64,000 nucleotides of DNA from Actinomycetota bacterium (GTDB lineage: Bacteria; Actinomycetota; Humimicrobiia; Humimicrobiales; Humimicrobiaceae), in NCBI GenBank assembly GCA_023380915.1, contig JAMCSM010000013.1, forward strand, positions 1 to 64,000. The letters run 5' to 3'. Of this stretch, positions 26,937-36,106 are shown in pieces. A model generated the notes under the pieces. It searched no databases, was not told the origin of the DNA, and saw only the letters and a list, made by a program, of their open reading frames with translations. Each line of letters begins with the position of its first letter. Within the stretch, counting starts at the first letter, position 1. A program made the translations under genes and the position numbers.

Positions 26937-27983
26937 ATGAAAAAAGGTCTAATATGGTTAGTGGTTGTTATGGTAGTTGCTACGATGACATTAATAGGAA
27001 TTGGCTGTAAAACTACAGCAGTTGAAACTACAGCAGCAGAAACTACAGCAGCAGAGACAACAGCAGCAGAAACTACAGCAGCAGAGACAACTGCAGCAGG
27101 TGAATCAGAACTTGCAGGCAAGAAGAGAATAGTATATGTAACACCTTGTTTTAATTTTTCACCTGATTGGAATGTTGCCCATAAATGGTTTATGGACAAG
27201 TGTCAGGAAAATGGTTATATCGGAACTGTTGTTGGACCAAATGAAATTAATACCGAAATTATGATTGAAGATATGGAAATAGCAATTGCAGACAAAGTAG
27301 ATGCAATTGCCAACTGTCCTTTGGTTCCAGACCAATTTAAAGCTACATATGAAAAAGCTAAAGCAGCTAAAATACCTGTCGTAGATGTTGCTATTGATTC
27401 TGGTTTTGATGCAGCAATAAGTTTTGTTGGGACGAACTATGATGAGGTTGGAAAAATGGCTGCTGATAAGATCTATGAAAAAGTAGGTAAAGGTGCAAAT
27501 ATTCTTGTAGTTTACACAGGACCTGAATCAGCTAATCAAGAAAATGAATTAAATGCTTTTATAAAATATGCAGATGAAAAGTATCCAGGTGCTTTTAAAA
27601 TTGTTGATAAAGTATTTGATAAGAGCCAGATTGAGTTAGCAGCTGAATTAGGTAAGGCATCATTGACTGCTCATCCTGAAATAAATGTAGTTTGGTGTAT
27701 TGAAGGTGCAGCACCACAGGGAATCTCAACAGCTGTACAAGAGTTAAATTTGGTTGGTAAAGTAAATATTTTAGGTATTGATATGCAACCAAAAACAGTA
27801 GAAGATATGGCAGCTGGTATTATTTGGGCTTCTTTTGAGCAGAATTTCCCTGGCTGGGGTGGTACACCCGTTGATTTACTCACAGATTATTGGGCTGGAA
27901 AAGAAGTTCCTAGAGTTGTAGACTCCGGTGTAACTTTCTGGAGCAATGATAAGTTAGATGAATATTATGCAACTCACAAATAG
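26937..27983 (+). CDS. ABC sugar-binding lipoprotein
   Basis: A periplasmic-binding-type protein of the ribose/xylose group. Residues 1-23 are a signal sequence and Cys24 in IGIGC is the probable lipid-attachment site (imperfect lipobox). Residues 28-54 form a linker of repeated ETTAA units coded by 15-bp tandem repeats, then the two-lobed binding domain follows. I chose ATG at 26937 rather than 26913 because a strong ribosome binding site precedes it. It is followed by a stable hairpin and the ATPase and permease genes. The ligand is unknown. Confidence 0.92.
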   Translation: MKKGLIWLVVVMVVATMTLIGIGCKTTAVETTAAETTAAETTAAETTAAETTAAGESELAGKKRIVYVTPCFNFSPDWNVAHKWFMDKCQENGYIGTVVGPNEINTEIMIEDMEIAIADKVDAIANCPLVPDQFKATYEKAKAAKIPVVDVAIDSGFDAAISFVGTNYDEVGKMAADKIYEKVGKGANILVVYTGPESANQENELNAFIKYADEKYPGAFKIVDKVFDKSQIELAAELGKASLTAHPEINVVWCIEGAAPQGISTAVQELNLVGKVNILGIDMQPKTVEDMAAGIIWASFEQNFPGWGGTPVDLLTDYWAGKEVPRVVDSGVTFWSNDKLDEYYATHK

Positions 27984-28025
27984 TATATTAATATACTATA
28001 ATCTAAAGCATGTAGGATTTTTTTA

Positions 28026-28068
28026 AATTACAACCTAACTTTTTATTATAGAAAGTTAGGTTGTAATT
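28026..28068 (+). terminator. long hairpin between binding protein and ATPase genes
   Basis: A perfect 17-bp stem (28026-28042 with 28052-28068) has a 9-nt loop. It lacks a strong T-run, so it may act as a partial terminator or an mRNA stabiliser that keeps binding protein in excess over the membrane components. Confidence 0.65.
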
Positions 28069-28146
28069 ATAAAATATGGTTAATAGTTGATATAATTAAC
28101 ATAGAAAAAATTAATTGGATAAGTAAATAAGGAGGTGATTATAAAT

Positions 28147-28920
28147 TTGTTAAATGATAAAAGTAATTCCAATCCTATTGTTGAAATGAAAAATATTAAA
28201 AAATATTTTGGTCATATCAAAGCACTGGATGATGTCGATTTTGAAATTAATCCCCAAGAAATTTTAGCATTAGTTGGAGATAATGGTGCAGGAAAATCTA
28301 CTCTTATCAAAATTTTATCAGGTTTTATTCTACCGGATGAGGGAAGTATTTATATGAATGGGAAAAAGGTTAAAATTGAAAATCCAAATGATTCAATCAA
28401 ACTGGGCATAGGAACTGTTTATCAAGATCTAGCCATAGTTGATTGTTTAAATGTAGCTTCAAATATTTTTATAGGCAGGGAACCTTTAAGAGCAAGGGTT
28501 TTTGTAAATAGGAATAAAATGTTTAAAGAGTCAGAAGAAATTTTATATAACCTTAAAATTAAAATTGATTCTGTCAGGCAAATAGCTGGTTACTTATCCG
28601 GTGGACAAAGACAATCATTGGCAGTTGGAAGAGTAATTTCCATGGATTGCGATATTTTTGTACTGGATGAACCAACGGCTGCATTGGGAGTTAGAGAATC
28701 CGGTGAAGTATTGAAACTAATTAAAGATTTAAAAGATCAAGGAAAATCTATTGTTATTATAAGTCACAATTTGGCCCATGTTTTTTCTATATCGGATCGT
28801 TTTGTTGTATTGCGTCAGGGCAAAATTATAGGAAAAAGATTAGCAAAAGAAACAACAACCGATGAAATCGTAAGTATGATTACGGGGGCGTATGAACTTA
28901 AAAATCATTACGTAAATTGA
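28147..28920 (+). CDS. sugar ABC transporter ATPase, single domain
   Basis: One ABC domain with Walker A GDNGAGKST, signature LSGGQRQSLAVGR, Walker B DIFVLDEPTA and H-loop ISHN. Sugar transporters of the ribose type usually have a tandem ATPase of about 500 residues; this one is half that size, like FrcA-type proteins. GGAGG at 28131-28135 is best spaced from TTG at 28147, so I prefer that over GTG at 28135, which overlaps the ribosome binding site. Confidence 0.9.
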   Translation: MLNDKSNSNPIVEMKNIKKYFGHIKALDDVDFEINPQEILALVGDNGAGKSTLIKILSGFILPDEGSIYMNGKKVKIENPNDSIKLGIGTVYQDLAIVDCLNVASNIFIGREPLRARVFVNRNKMFKESEEILYNLKIKIDSVRQIAGYLSGGQRQSLAVGRVISMDCDIFVLDEPTAALGVRESGEVLKLIKDLKDQGKSIVIISHNLAHVFSISDRFVVLRQGKIIGKRLAKETTTDEIVSMITGAYELKNHYVN

Positions 28921-28939
28921 TAAAAAGGGAAAACTAGGA

Positions 28940-29935
28940 ATGGAAAAAATAGCAGAAGGAAAAGAAGCTCGCGGCAAATTCAGAGGAGCAATTTCAAAGT
29001 TAGTTATGGTTCAGGAGTTGGGTTTAATTGCATTCATAATTGTTTTTGGTGTTGTCATAACTATAATTAACCCAACATTTATTTCTTTAGGAAATATCAT
29101 AACTATTCTAATATCTGGTGTATTTATATTTATAGTTGGCTGCGGTATGACCTTTGTTTTGGTAGGCGGAGAGATTGATTTATCTGTTGGCTCTGTTTAT
29201 GCATTTTCCGGTCTGACCTCTGCTCTGGCAATGAGTTTTGGGATTAATGTTCCTATTTCTATTCTTATCGGATTAATATGCGGGACATTTATAGGATTTT
29301 TATCAGGTACAATTGTAACGAGATTTAAAATACCAGCATTAGTTGTAACTCTGGGAATGCTGTATATAGTCAGAGGATTAACTTTATATATCACCAGAGG
29401 AGAAACTACGTATGGCATGCCGGAATCTTTTAAGGTTATCGGGCAGGGCAGTGTATTGGGTATACCAAATCTGGTAATAGCAGCAATAATAATAGGAATA
29501 ATATCTCATACGATACTTGAGTACACTAGATTTGGTTATAATGTTCGCAGTGTGGGCGGCAACAAGCAGGCTGCAATCGCAGCAGGCATCAATGTAAGAA
29601 TGATACGTATTCTTTTATTTGTAATTTCCGGAATTATGGCTGCTATCGGTGGTATGTTAATAAGTAGCAGATTTGGATTGGGAACGCCAAATATTGGCCA
29701 GGGTTTTGAACTATATGTTATTTCTGCAGTTATTATTGGCGGTGTCAGCTTATATGGAGGTATAGGCTCTATTTTTGGGACTTTTTTGGGGGCCTTACTG
29801 GTCAGTATTATACAGAATGGAATGGTGATGATGAAGGTAAGCCCTTACTGGCAAAATGTGGTAGTTGGAGGAATTATGATATTTGCTGTTGGGATAGACC
29901 AATATCGCAGAGGAAGAATGTGGAAAATTAGGTAA
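28940..29935 (+). CDS. sugar ABC permease, copy 1
   Basis: A 331-residue ribose-type (BPD_transp_2) membrane permease with the GGEIDLSVGSV segment near residue 75 and GGVSLYGGIGSIFGT near residue 267. It has a near twin at 31310, exactly 2370 bp away with no length difference. The nucleotide stretch 29232-29637 differs from 31602-32007 at only about two positions, while short segments (residues about 45-65, 85-100, 233-255) differ clearly. Confidence 0.92.
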   Translation: MEKIAEGKEARGKFRGAISKLVMVQELGLIAFIIVFGVVITIINPTFISLGNIITILISGVFIFIVGCGMTFVLVGGEIDLSVGSVYAFSGLTSALAMSFGINVPISILIGLICGTFIGFLSGTIVTRFKIPALVVTLGMLYIVRGLTLYITRGETTYGMPESFKVIGQGSVLGIPNLVIAAIIIGIISHTILEYTRFGYNVRSVGGNKQAAIAAGINVRMIRILLFVISGIMAAIGGMLISSRFGLGTPNIGQGFELYVISAVIIGGVSLYGGIGSIFGTFLGALLVSIIQNGMVMMKVSPYWQNVVVGGIMIFAVGIDQYRRGRMWKIR

Positions 29936-29976
29936 TTAAAATACTATTACAATAATTAAAAATGGGATGAAAATGA

Positions 29977-30780
29977 GTGCGTCTAGAAAAGTCGCAGCCA
30001 ACAAAATATTTGGTCTAGCGGGTGAAAGTCCCGTCTTGGTAATTTATTCGTTTCGACCAAGTAGATATATCCGACATACTGAATGGTAACAGACAGTATG
30101 AAAGCTCGGAAGTAAACGGTTAGACTGCTCTTTGAGAAGTAGGAACGACTCAGGGGTCTATCAATCTGGGAGGCCTTAGCATAAAGCGAAGACTGCAAAC
30201 CGAAATAACCATCTTACATAAAGTCGTTTTGCAAGGAAGTTCAGGAGGCCGACTTAATTCTCACGTAGGGAAGGCTGATACAACAGATTTAAGGTAAACG
30301 GATATCTAAAATCGGGTGCTCCTGCGGATAACGGGTCAAGGCATCCCAGAAAAGGTCAAATATCAAAGTTGGGGAAGTCCTATTTAGTAAGGGCTGTTGA
30401 TATAAGCTAAAAGCGAAATTCAATAGGCGAATAGGATTCTCGGATGAGCCCATAGTAGCTGTGAAGTTTCTGTAATGGAAATGGAGCAAAGGGGCTCTGG
30501 ACGATAAATTCTACACGGGGATACTTCCTCCAGACTTAAGAGCTTGAATAAGGAAGTTAACAAAACTGGAGTAGATATGCTCAATGTAAACTGCAAGGCA
30601 GGAAGGCATTTGAGAAGAATTATCGTTTGAAGCCGTATTGGGGAAATCTCAACGTACGGAATTTTAGAGGGGGCGATGGAAACGGAGCATGGTTAAGATA
30701 TTAAGACACTGTCAACTGAAAGGGACAGAAACAGATTAAGCTTAATCTAAACTATTCGCGCCATCGCTCTACTCGGCGAT
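29977..30780 (+). mobile_element. ORF-less group II intron
   Basis: The 5' end starts GTGCG and is followed by the domain I signature GCGGGTGAAAGTCCCGTC. The 3' part contains a domain V-like hairpin at about 30631-30665 (AGCCGTA, GAAA loop, ACGTACGG) and a domain VI-like stem GCGATGG/CCATCGC ending near 30775. The usual reverse transcriptase/maturase frame is absent; only short open scraps lie between domains I and V. The 3' boundary is approximate. Splicing, if it occurs, would need a maturase from elsewhere. Confidence 0.75.
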
Positions 30781-30811
30781 AATAAATAACAAGAAAAGGA
30801 GGTTATAAAAG

Positions 30812-31246
30812 ATGTCTACTCAACAAAAGATTTTGAATTTTTTTTTAATAATAATAGTTTTAATAGTTTCACTATCATTTGTTTCAATTTCTATATCTTG
30901 TACTCCTGGAAAATATAGAGATACTGAATCCTATGCTCATGAACAGAAAGCAGGTAAAGGAGATACGGCAATCGGGGGGTATTATGAAGAAGATAGGAAA
31001 AAAATATTTATAGAATTGATTGATACCGAAAAGAAAGCGGATAAAGAGGCTATGGAAGAGTATCCTTTAGATACATCAGACCCTAAATATTCTGAAGATA
31101 ATCATGAAAAATATAAAACATTGAAAAAAGAATTATCAGATAAATATGCAGATGAAATATGTAAAAAATATAATCTCACCAGTGATGAAATAAAGATGAT
31201 AAGAAATGAAGGTTTTGCAAAAGATTGGTTACCGCAAGATTATTGA
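30812..31246 (+). CDS. small exported protein of unknown function
   Basis: A 144-residue protein with an N-terminal hydrophobic segment (residues 8-28) ending in SISISC, so a signal peptide or a poor lipobox. The mature part is highly charged, with Lys, Glu and Asp, and probably helical. AGGAGG lies 10 bp before the ATG. It sits between the group II intron and the second permease. I do not recognise a family. Confidence 0.6.
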   Translation: MSTQQKILNFFLIIIVLIVSLSFVSISISCTPGKYRDTESYAHEQKAGKGDTAIGGYYEEDRKKIFIELIDTEKKADKEAMEEYPLDTSDPKYSEDNHEKYKTLKKELSDKYADEICKKYNLTSDEIKMIRNEGFAKDWLPQDY

Positions 31247-31309
31247 GTTTTATGATTTGAAATTAATAAAAAGATTAATTCTATTTTGTTACAAAAAGGA
31301 AAAATAGGA

Positions 31310-32305
31310 ATGGAAAAAATAGCAGAAGAAAAGGAAGCTCGCGGCAAATTCAGAGGAGCAATTTCAAAATTACTTATGGTTCAGGAGCTGGGTTTAATTG
31401 CATTTATAATTGTTTTTGGTGTTGTCATAACTATTATTAATCCATCATTTGTTTCTTTAGAAAATATCATAAATATTTTAAGGTCTAGTGTTTTCGTGTT
31501 TATAGTTGGCTGCGGTATGACCTTTGTTTTGGTAGGCGGAGAGATTGATTTATCTGTTGGCTCCGTTTATGGATTTGCTGGAATAATTACAGCTATTTCT
31601 TTAAGTTTTGGGATTAATGTTCCTATTTCTATTCTTATCGGATTAATATGCGGGACATTTATAGGATTTTTATCAGGTACAATTGTAACGAGATTTAAAA
31701 TACCAGCATTAGTTGTAACTCTGGGAATGCTGTATATAGTCAGAGGATTAACTTTATATATCACCAGAGGAGAAACTACGTATGGCATGCCGGAATCTTT
31801 TAAGGTTATCGGGCAGGGCAGTGTATTGGGTATACCAAATCTGGTAATAGCAGCAATAATAATAGGAATAATATCTCATACGATACTTGAGTACACTAGA
31901 TTTGGTTATAATGTTCGCAGTGTGGGCGGCAACAAGCAGGCCGCAATCGCAGCAGGCATCAATGTAAGAATGATACGTATTCTTTTATTTGTAATTTCTG
32001 GAATTATGTGTGCTATTGCCGGAATATTAATAACAGGCAGGCTTTCAGTGGGTACACCAAGTGTTGGCTATGGTTTTGAACTATATGTTATTTCTGCAGT
32101 TATTATTGGCGGTGTCAGCTTATATGGAGGTATAGGCTCTATTTTTGGAACTTTTTTGGGAGCCTTACTGATTAGTATTATACAGAATGGAATGATAATG
32201 ATGAGGGTAAGCCCTTACTGGCAAAATATGGTAGTCGGAGGAATTATGATATTTGCTGTTGGGATAGACCAATGGCGTAGAGGAAGAATGTGGAAAATCA
32301 GGTAA
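31310..32305 (+). CDS. sugar ABC permease, copy 2
   Basis: A near copy of the permease at 28940. I chose ATG at 31310, preceded by AAAGGAAAAATAGGA as in copy 1, over the earlier in-frame start at 31286. The two permeases could form a heterodimer with one shared ATPase. The mosaic pattern of identity and difference suggests duplication with later gene conversion. Confidence 0.92.
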   Translation: MEKIAEEKEARGKFRGAISKLLMVQELGLIAFIIVFGVVITIINPSFVSLENIINILRSSVFVFIVGCGMTFVLVGGEIDLSVGSVYGFAGIITAISLSFGINVPISILIGLICGTFIGFLSGTIVTRFKIPALVVTLGMLYIVRGLTLYITRGETTYGMPESFKVIGQGSVLGIPNLVIAAIIIGIISHTILEYTRFGYNVRSVGGNKQAAIAAGINVRMIRILLFVISGIMCAIAGILITGRLSVGTPSVGYGFELYVISAVIIGGVSLYGGIGSIFGTFLGALLISIIQNGMIMMRVSPYWQNMVVGGIMIFAVGIDQWRRGRMWKIR

Positions 32306-32506
32306 TAGGCTAGAATTATTTTATAGATAATTTAAATAGTTTATTTATAAATTTATATAATCCAGAAATTTATAGCAGTATCATTTTTAGAATAACTTAT
32401 TATTAGTATTAGAATTATAAATCATTATTTTAAAAGTTACTGCTTGCCATTGGAAATTCTTTTAACACCGATTTAAATATCAGCAGTAAAAGGGGTATTC
32501 GTAAAA

Positions 32507-33682
32507 ATGGTAAAATCAAGGGATAGAGTAAAAAATGCTTTAAACCATACAGAATCAGATAGAATACCTATAGATAACAATGGTTTTGCAAGCGGAATGC
32601 ATGAAGCAGCATATAGAAATTTATTAAATTATTTAAATATTGAAGATGATATAAAAATTTTTGATTATGTACAGAGACTTGCGCTGGTTAAAGATGAAAT
32701 TTTAGATATGTTTGGTGTTGATACCAGATATATATTTCCCAAATCTCCATCTAATTTTATATTCGGCGGTGATGCGGATAATGAATTTAAAGATGAGTTT
32801 GGGGTGGTTTATAAAAGAAAAGGATACTATGCTGATTGTATAAAACCTCCACTTGCCGGTAAGTCTTTCGAAGATATTAAATCTTACAACTTCCCTGATG
32901 CTTCCGACCCTTCAAGATTTGAACGGCTTGATTCAAGGGCAAAGAGTCTTTATGAAAATACTGATTTTTCTATTTGGGCAGGTCATATTAACTCTCTTTT
33001 TTATACAGCCTGGATACTTCGGGGTATGGAGAATTTTATGGTTGATTTATATAGTGACCCAAAATTAGCCAAGTATTTAATGGATAGAATAGTTGATTGG
33101 AATATGGAATTTTTTAAAGGATTTTATGGCAAGGTTGGCAGCTATATTGATGTTTTTTGGATTGGTGATGATTGGGGTACTCAAAATGGTCCCTTGATTT
33201 CTCCTGATTATTTCAGAAAAGAGATAGTTCCCAGGTTTAAGAAGATGATAAGTTTTATTAAAACTATGACTAATGCAAAATGCTGCTATCATTGCTGTGG
33301 ATCAATTTACTGGTGTATGGAAGATTTAATAGATATGGGTGCAGACATAATACATCCGGTTCAGGCTAATGCTGAAGGCAATGATTCAGAAAAGCTTAAA
33401 AATAAATTTGGGGATAGGATTTGTTTCCATGGCGGTACAAACAATCAGGGGGTTTTTCATAAGGATGTTCATTCTTTGGCTATTGATACTTTAAATAGGA
33501 TTAAGTACCTGGCTCCTGGTGGGGGCTATATTTTTTCATCAGGGCACAATATACAGGCTAATATGCCTCCAGAAAATATTATAAGGCTTTTTGAGATTAG
33601 TAGAATTTTTGGCAAGTATCCTATTGATATAGATAGTATTGGTAAGCAAATTGAAATAGAAAAAGGTTCGATAGACAAGTAA
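32507..33682 (+). CDS. UroD-family protein, copy 1
   Basis: A 391-residue member of the uroporphyrinogen decarboxylase / MtaA-MtbA fold family. A probable metal motif is at His262 and Cys264 (YHCCGS), and a His occurs in SSGHNI, where methyltransferases of this family have the third ligand. UroD-fold enzymes include cobalamin methyltransferases; no corrinoid protein is in the window. A true haem enzyme is unlikely given six copies in a sugar island. Function unassigned. Confidence 0.8.
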   Translation: MVKSRDRVKNALNHTESDRIPIDNNGFASGMHEAAYRNLLNYLNIEDDIKIFDYVQRLALVKDEILDMFGVDTRYIFPKSPSNFIFGGDADNEFKDEFGVVYKRKGYYADCIKPPLAGKSFEDIKSYNFPDASDPSRFERLDSRAKSLYENTDFSIWAGHINSLFYTAWILRGMENFMVDLYSDPKLAKYLMDRIVDWNMEFFKGFYGKVGSYIDVFWIGDDWGTQNGPLISPDYFRKEIVPRFKKMISFIKTMTNAKCCYHCCGSIYWCMEDLIDMGADIIHPVQANAEGNDSEKLKNKFGDRICFHGGTNNQGVFHKDVHSLAIDTLNRIKYLAPGGGYIFSSGHNIQANMPPENIIRLFEISRIFGKYPIDIDSIGKQIEIEKGSIDK

Positions 33683-33711
33683 ATATTTTTGAAATAGAGA
33701 GGTGGTTTTTA

Positions 33712-34944
33712 TTGGATTCCAAAGAAAGAGTAAAGACTTCTTTAAACCATTTAGAGCCAGATAGAGTTCCCATATTCGAGCTATCAATAAATAATAAAGT
33801 GTCTTCCGATATTTTAGGCAGGGCAACATTCATAGGCGGAGGATTATCATATAAAAACTCTATAATTGCAAACATGGGGACACAAGATGATTTGAGAAAA
33901 AATTTTCAGGTTTATTTTGGAGATACATTAGAACTTTACAAAAAGGCAGAACTGGATATTGTTTGGCTGAAAATTCAAAAGTGCCTTACTCCAGTTTTTC
34001 CATCTCTGGGTAATATAGGCGCACTGGGAGTATTTGATATCAAAATAAGAGAAATTGATAAAAATAGATTTAGAGTTGAAGGTGAAGAAGATTTCTGGTC
34101 AGAAAGTTTTTATGATGTCGAGCGAACTAAGGGATTTTACAATACAAAAGATTGCATTAAGGAAAAAGGAATTAAGGAACTTGAAAGGTATGTTAAATAT
34201 TTAGAGAATAAAACAAAAGATATACCTTATCAAATACAAATAGGCCTGGATGAATATAAAAAGGCAATAAATAGTTCAGTGGGGAAGAATCTATTTATAG
34301 CTGGTTTTTCCGACGTCTTGTTTCCAACCTTTTCTCCATTTTTGGAAGTATTCATGGAGGCTATGATAACTAACCCCGACCTTGCACATAGATATATGGA
34401 AATTACTACAGAAGGTGTTTTAATTTTACTAAAAAAACAAATTGAAGCAGGAGTGGATGGTATTATCGGTGCAAATGACATAGCCTCACAAAAAGGCACT
34501 ATAATTTCACCGAAACATTATAAAGAATTTATATTGCCAAGTTTAAAGAAAATAGTTAATAAATGTCACAGTAAAAATATTCCATTTATAAAGCATTATG
34601 ATGGCAATATTAACATGATACTCGATACACTGATTGATGAAGGTAGAATAGACGGTTTGCATTCAATAGAGCCAGTAGCTGATATGGATATCTATAATAT
34701 AAAAAAAATATATGGTAATAAAATAACACTTCTTGGGAACCTTGATTGTTCATACTTAATGAGCTTTGGCTCAAAAGATGAAATTGAAAAAGAAGTAAAA
34801 AGACTTATAAAATATATTGCTCCTGGCGGTGGTTATGTATTCAGTTCAAGCAATGCAATACATTCTGGAATTTCCAGTGAAACATTCAATTTTATTAGAA
34901 AAAAAGTATTGGAATATGGGCAGTATCCAATAAATTTAAATTAA
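33712..34944 (+). CDS. UroD-family protein, copy 2 (His-x-Asp variant)
   Basis: A 410-residue UroD-fold protein starting at TTG with GAGAGGTGG upstream. The motif position reads KHYDGN (His295, Asp297), so the Cys metal ligand is replaced, and the later site reads SSSNAI rather than carrying a His. It follows copy 1 by 29 bp. The altered motif suggests a different chemistry or a partner role. Confidence 0.75.
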   Translation: MDSKERVKTSLNHLEPDRVPIFELSINNKVSSDILGRATFIGGGLSYKNSIIANMGTQDDLRKNFQVYFGDTLELYKKAELDIVWLKIQKCLTPVFPSLGNIGALGVFDIKIREIDKNRFRVEGEEDFWSESFYDVERTKGFYNTKDCIKEKGIKELERYVKYLENKTKDIPYQIQIGLDEYKKAINSSVGKNLFIAGFSDVLFPTFSPFLEVFMEAMITNPDLAHRYMEITTEGVLILLKKQIEAGVDGIIGANDIASQKGTIISPKHYKEFILPSLKKIVNKCHSKNIPFIKHYDGNINMILDTLIDEGRIDGLHSIEPVADMDIYNIKKIYGNKITLLGNLDCSYLMSFGSKDEIEKEVKRLIKYIAPGGGYVFSSSNAIHSGISSETFNFIRKKVLEYGQYPINLN

Positions 34945-34959
34945 ATAACAGGAGATACC

Positions 34960-36075
34960 GTGGATGATTTGTTATTAAGTGAGTATTTGATAAAAAAGGC
35001 TAGATTATCTAAATATTTAGAAGAGAAGAATTCGGATGGTGTATTTTTAACAAGAAGATCCAATTATTCATGGCTAACCTGTGGAGCCCGTAATAAAATT
35101 GCTGACTGTACTGATAATGGATCTGCGTCACTGCTTTTTTGTAAAGATAAATTGTATCTTTTTACAACCAACATTGAAATGCAGCGAATGATTGATGAAG
35201 AGATTAATAACTTTAGCTTTATAGAATATGTGGAATATAAATGGTTCAAACCGGAAGATTTGAAAAAGAAAGTTACAGGTATTGTGGACTTAAATAAAAT
35301 TCGTCAGGATGCAGTTATATTAGATGATGTAAAGCTAATGGATAATGATTTTAATAAGATCAAATATTGTTTAACTGATGGAGAAAAATCCAGATATATA
35401 GAGCTTGGAAAAATGTCAACCAAGTGTATGACGCAGACCTGCAATGAAATTAAAAAAGGTATGAGTGAGTTTAAAGTACAGGCTATTTTATCAGATTATC
35501 TTATCTCATCTGGTATAACACCCTGGATTATATTGGCTGCTTCTGATGAAAGATTGTTCAAGTATCGGCATCCTGTTCCAACTGATAAGAAAATTAAAAA
35601 CTATGCCATGGTCGTAGTAGGAGCTCTTAAATGGGGATTAATAACAGCAATAACCAGGTTGGTTTACTTTGGAAAACTTACTGAAGAAATATTAAATGCC
35701 AGAAATATAATAACAGGCATTGATTCAGAGATGATACTATCTTCTCGACCAGGCATAAAGTATTCTGATGTTTTTATTAATGAGATTAAGAAATTTAAAG
35801 AATATGGACTGGGAAATGAATGGGTAAATCATCATCAGGGAGGTTCCATTGGATATGAGGGCAGGTATTTTCTTGCTGCACAGCAGAGTAAAGAGGTAAT
35901 AGAAGAAAATCATGCTATTGCCTGGAATCCGTCAATGAGAGGTTTTAAATCAGAGGATACTTTTATTGTTAGAAAAGAAGGTAATTTAATAATTACTGAA
36001 GATGAAAATTGGCCAAAAATTGAGATTGAAACAAAATATGGAAAAATATCAAGACCTGATATTTTAATAAAATAA
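34960..36075 (+). CDS. creatinase/aminopeptidase P-like M24 protein without metal ligands
   Basis: A 371-residue two-domain pita-bread protein (N-terminal creatinase domain, C-terminal M24). HPVPTDKKIKN and VNHHQGGSIGYEG are recognisable, but where peptidases have two Asp ligands it reads MVVVGALKWGLITAITRLV. The enzyme should therefore be metal-independent like creatinase, and its substrate need not be a peptide. GTG start with AGGAG upstream. It lies inside the UroD/isomerase group. Confidence 0.8.
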   Translation: MDDLLLSEYLIKKARLSKYLEEKNSDGVFLTRRSNYSWLTCGARNKIADCTDNGSASLLFCKDKLYLFTTNIEMQRMIDEEINNFSFIEYVEYKWFKPEDLKKKVTGIVDLNKIRQDAVILDDVKLMDNDFNKIKYCLTDGEKSRYIELGKMSTKCMTQTCNEIKKGMSEFKVQAILSDYLISSGITPWIILAASDERLFKYRHPVPTDKKIKNYAMVVVGALKWGLITAITRLVYFGKLTEEILNARNIITGIDSEMILSSRPGIKYSDVFINEIKKFKEYGLGNEWVNHHQGGSIGYEGRYFLAAQQSKEVIEENHAIAWNPSMRGFKSEDTFIVRKEGNLIITEDENWPKIEIETKYGKISRPDILIK

Positions 36076-36106
36076 TTTATTTATAGTTTTAAAGAAAGGC
36101 AATGAT

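Noticed and set aside
32507..33682. HemE of haem synthesis
   Set aside because: Six divergent paralogues in a sugar island with His-x-Cys motifs do not fit a single haem enzyme, and no other haem genes are near.
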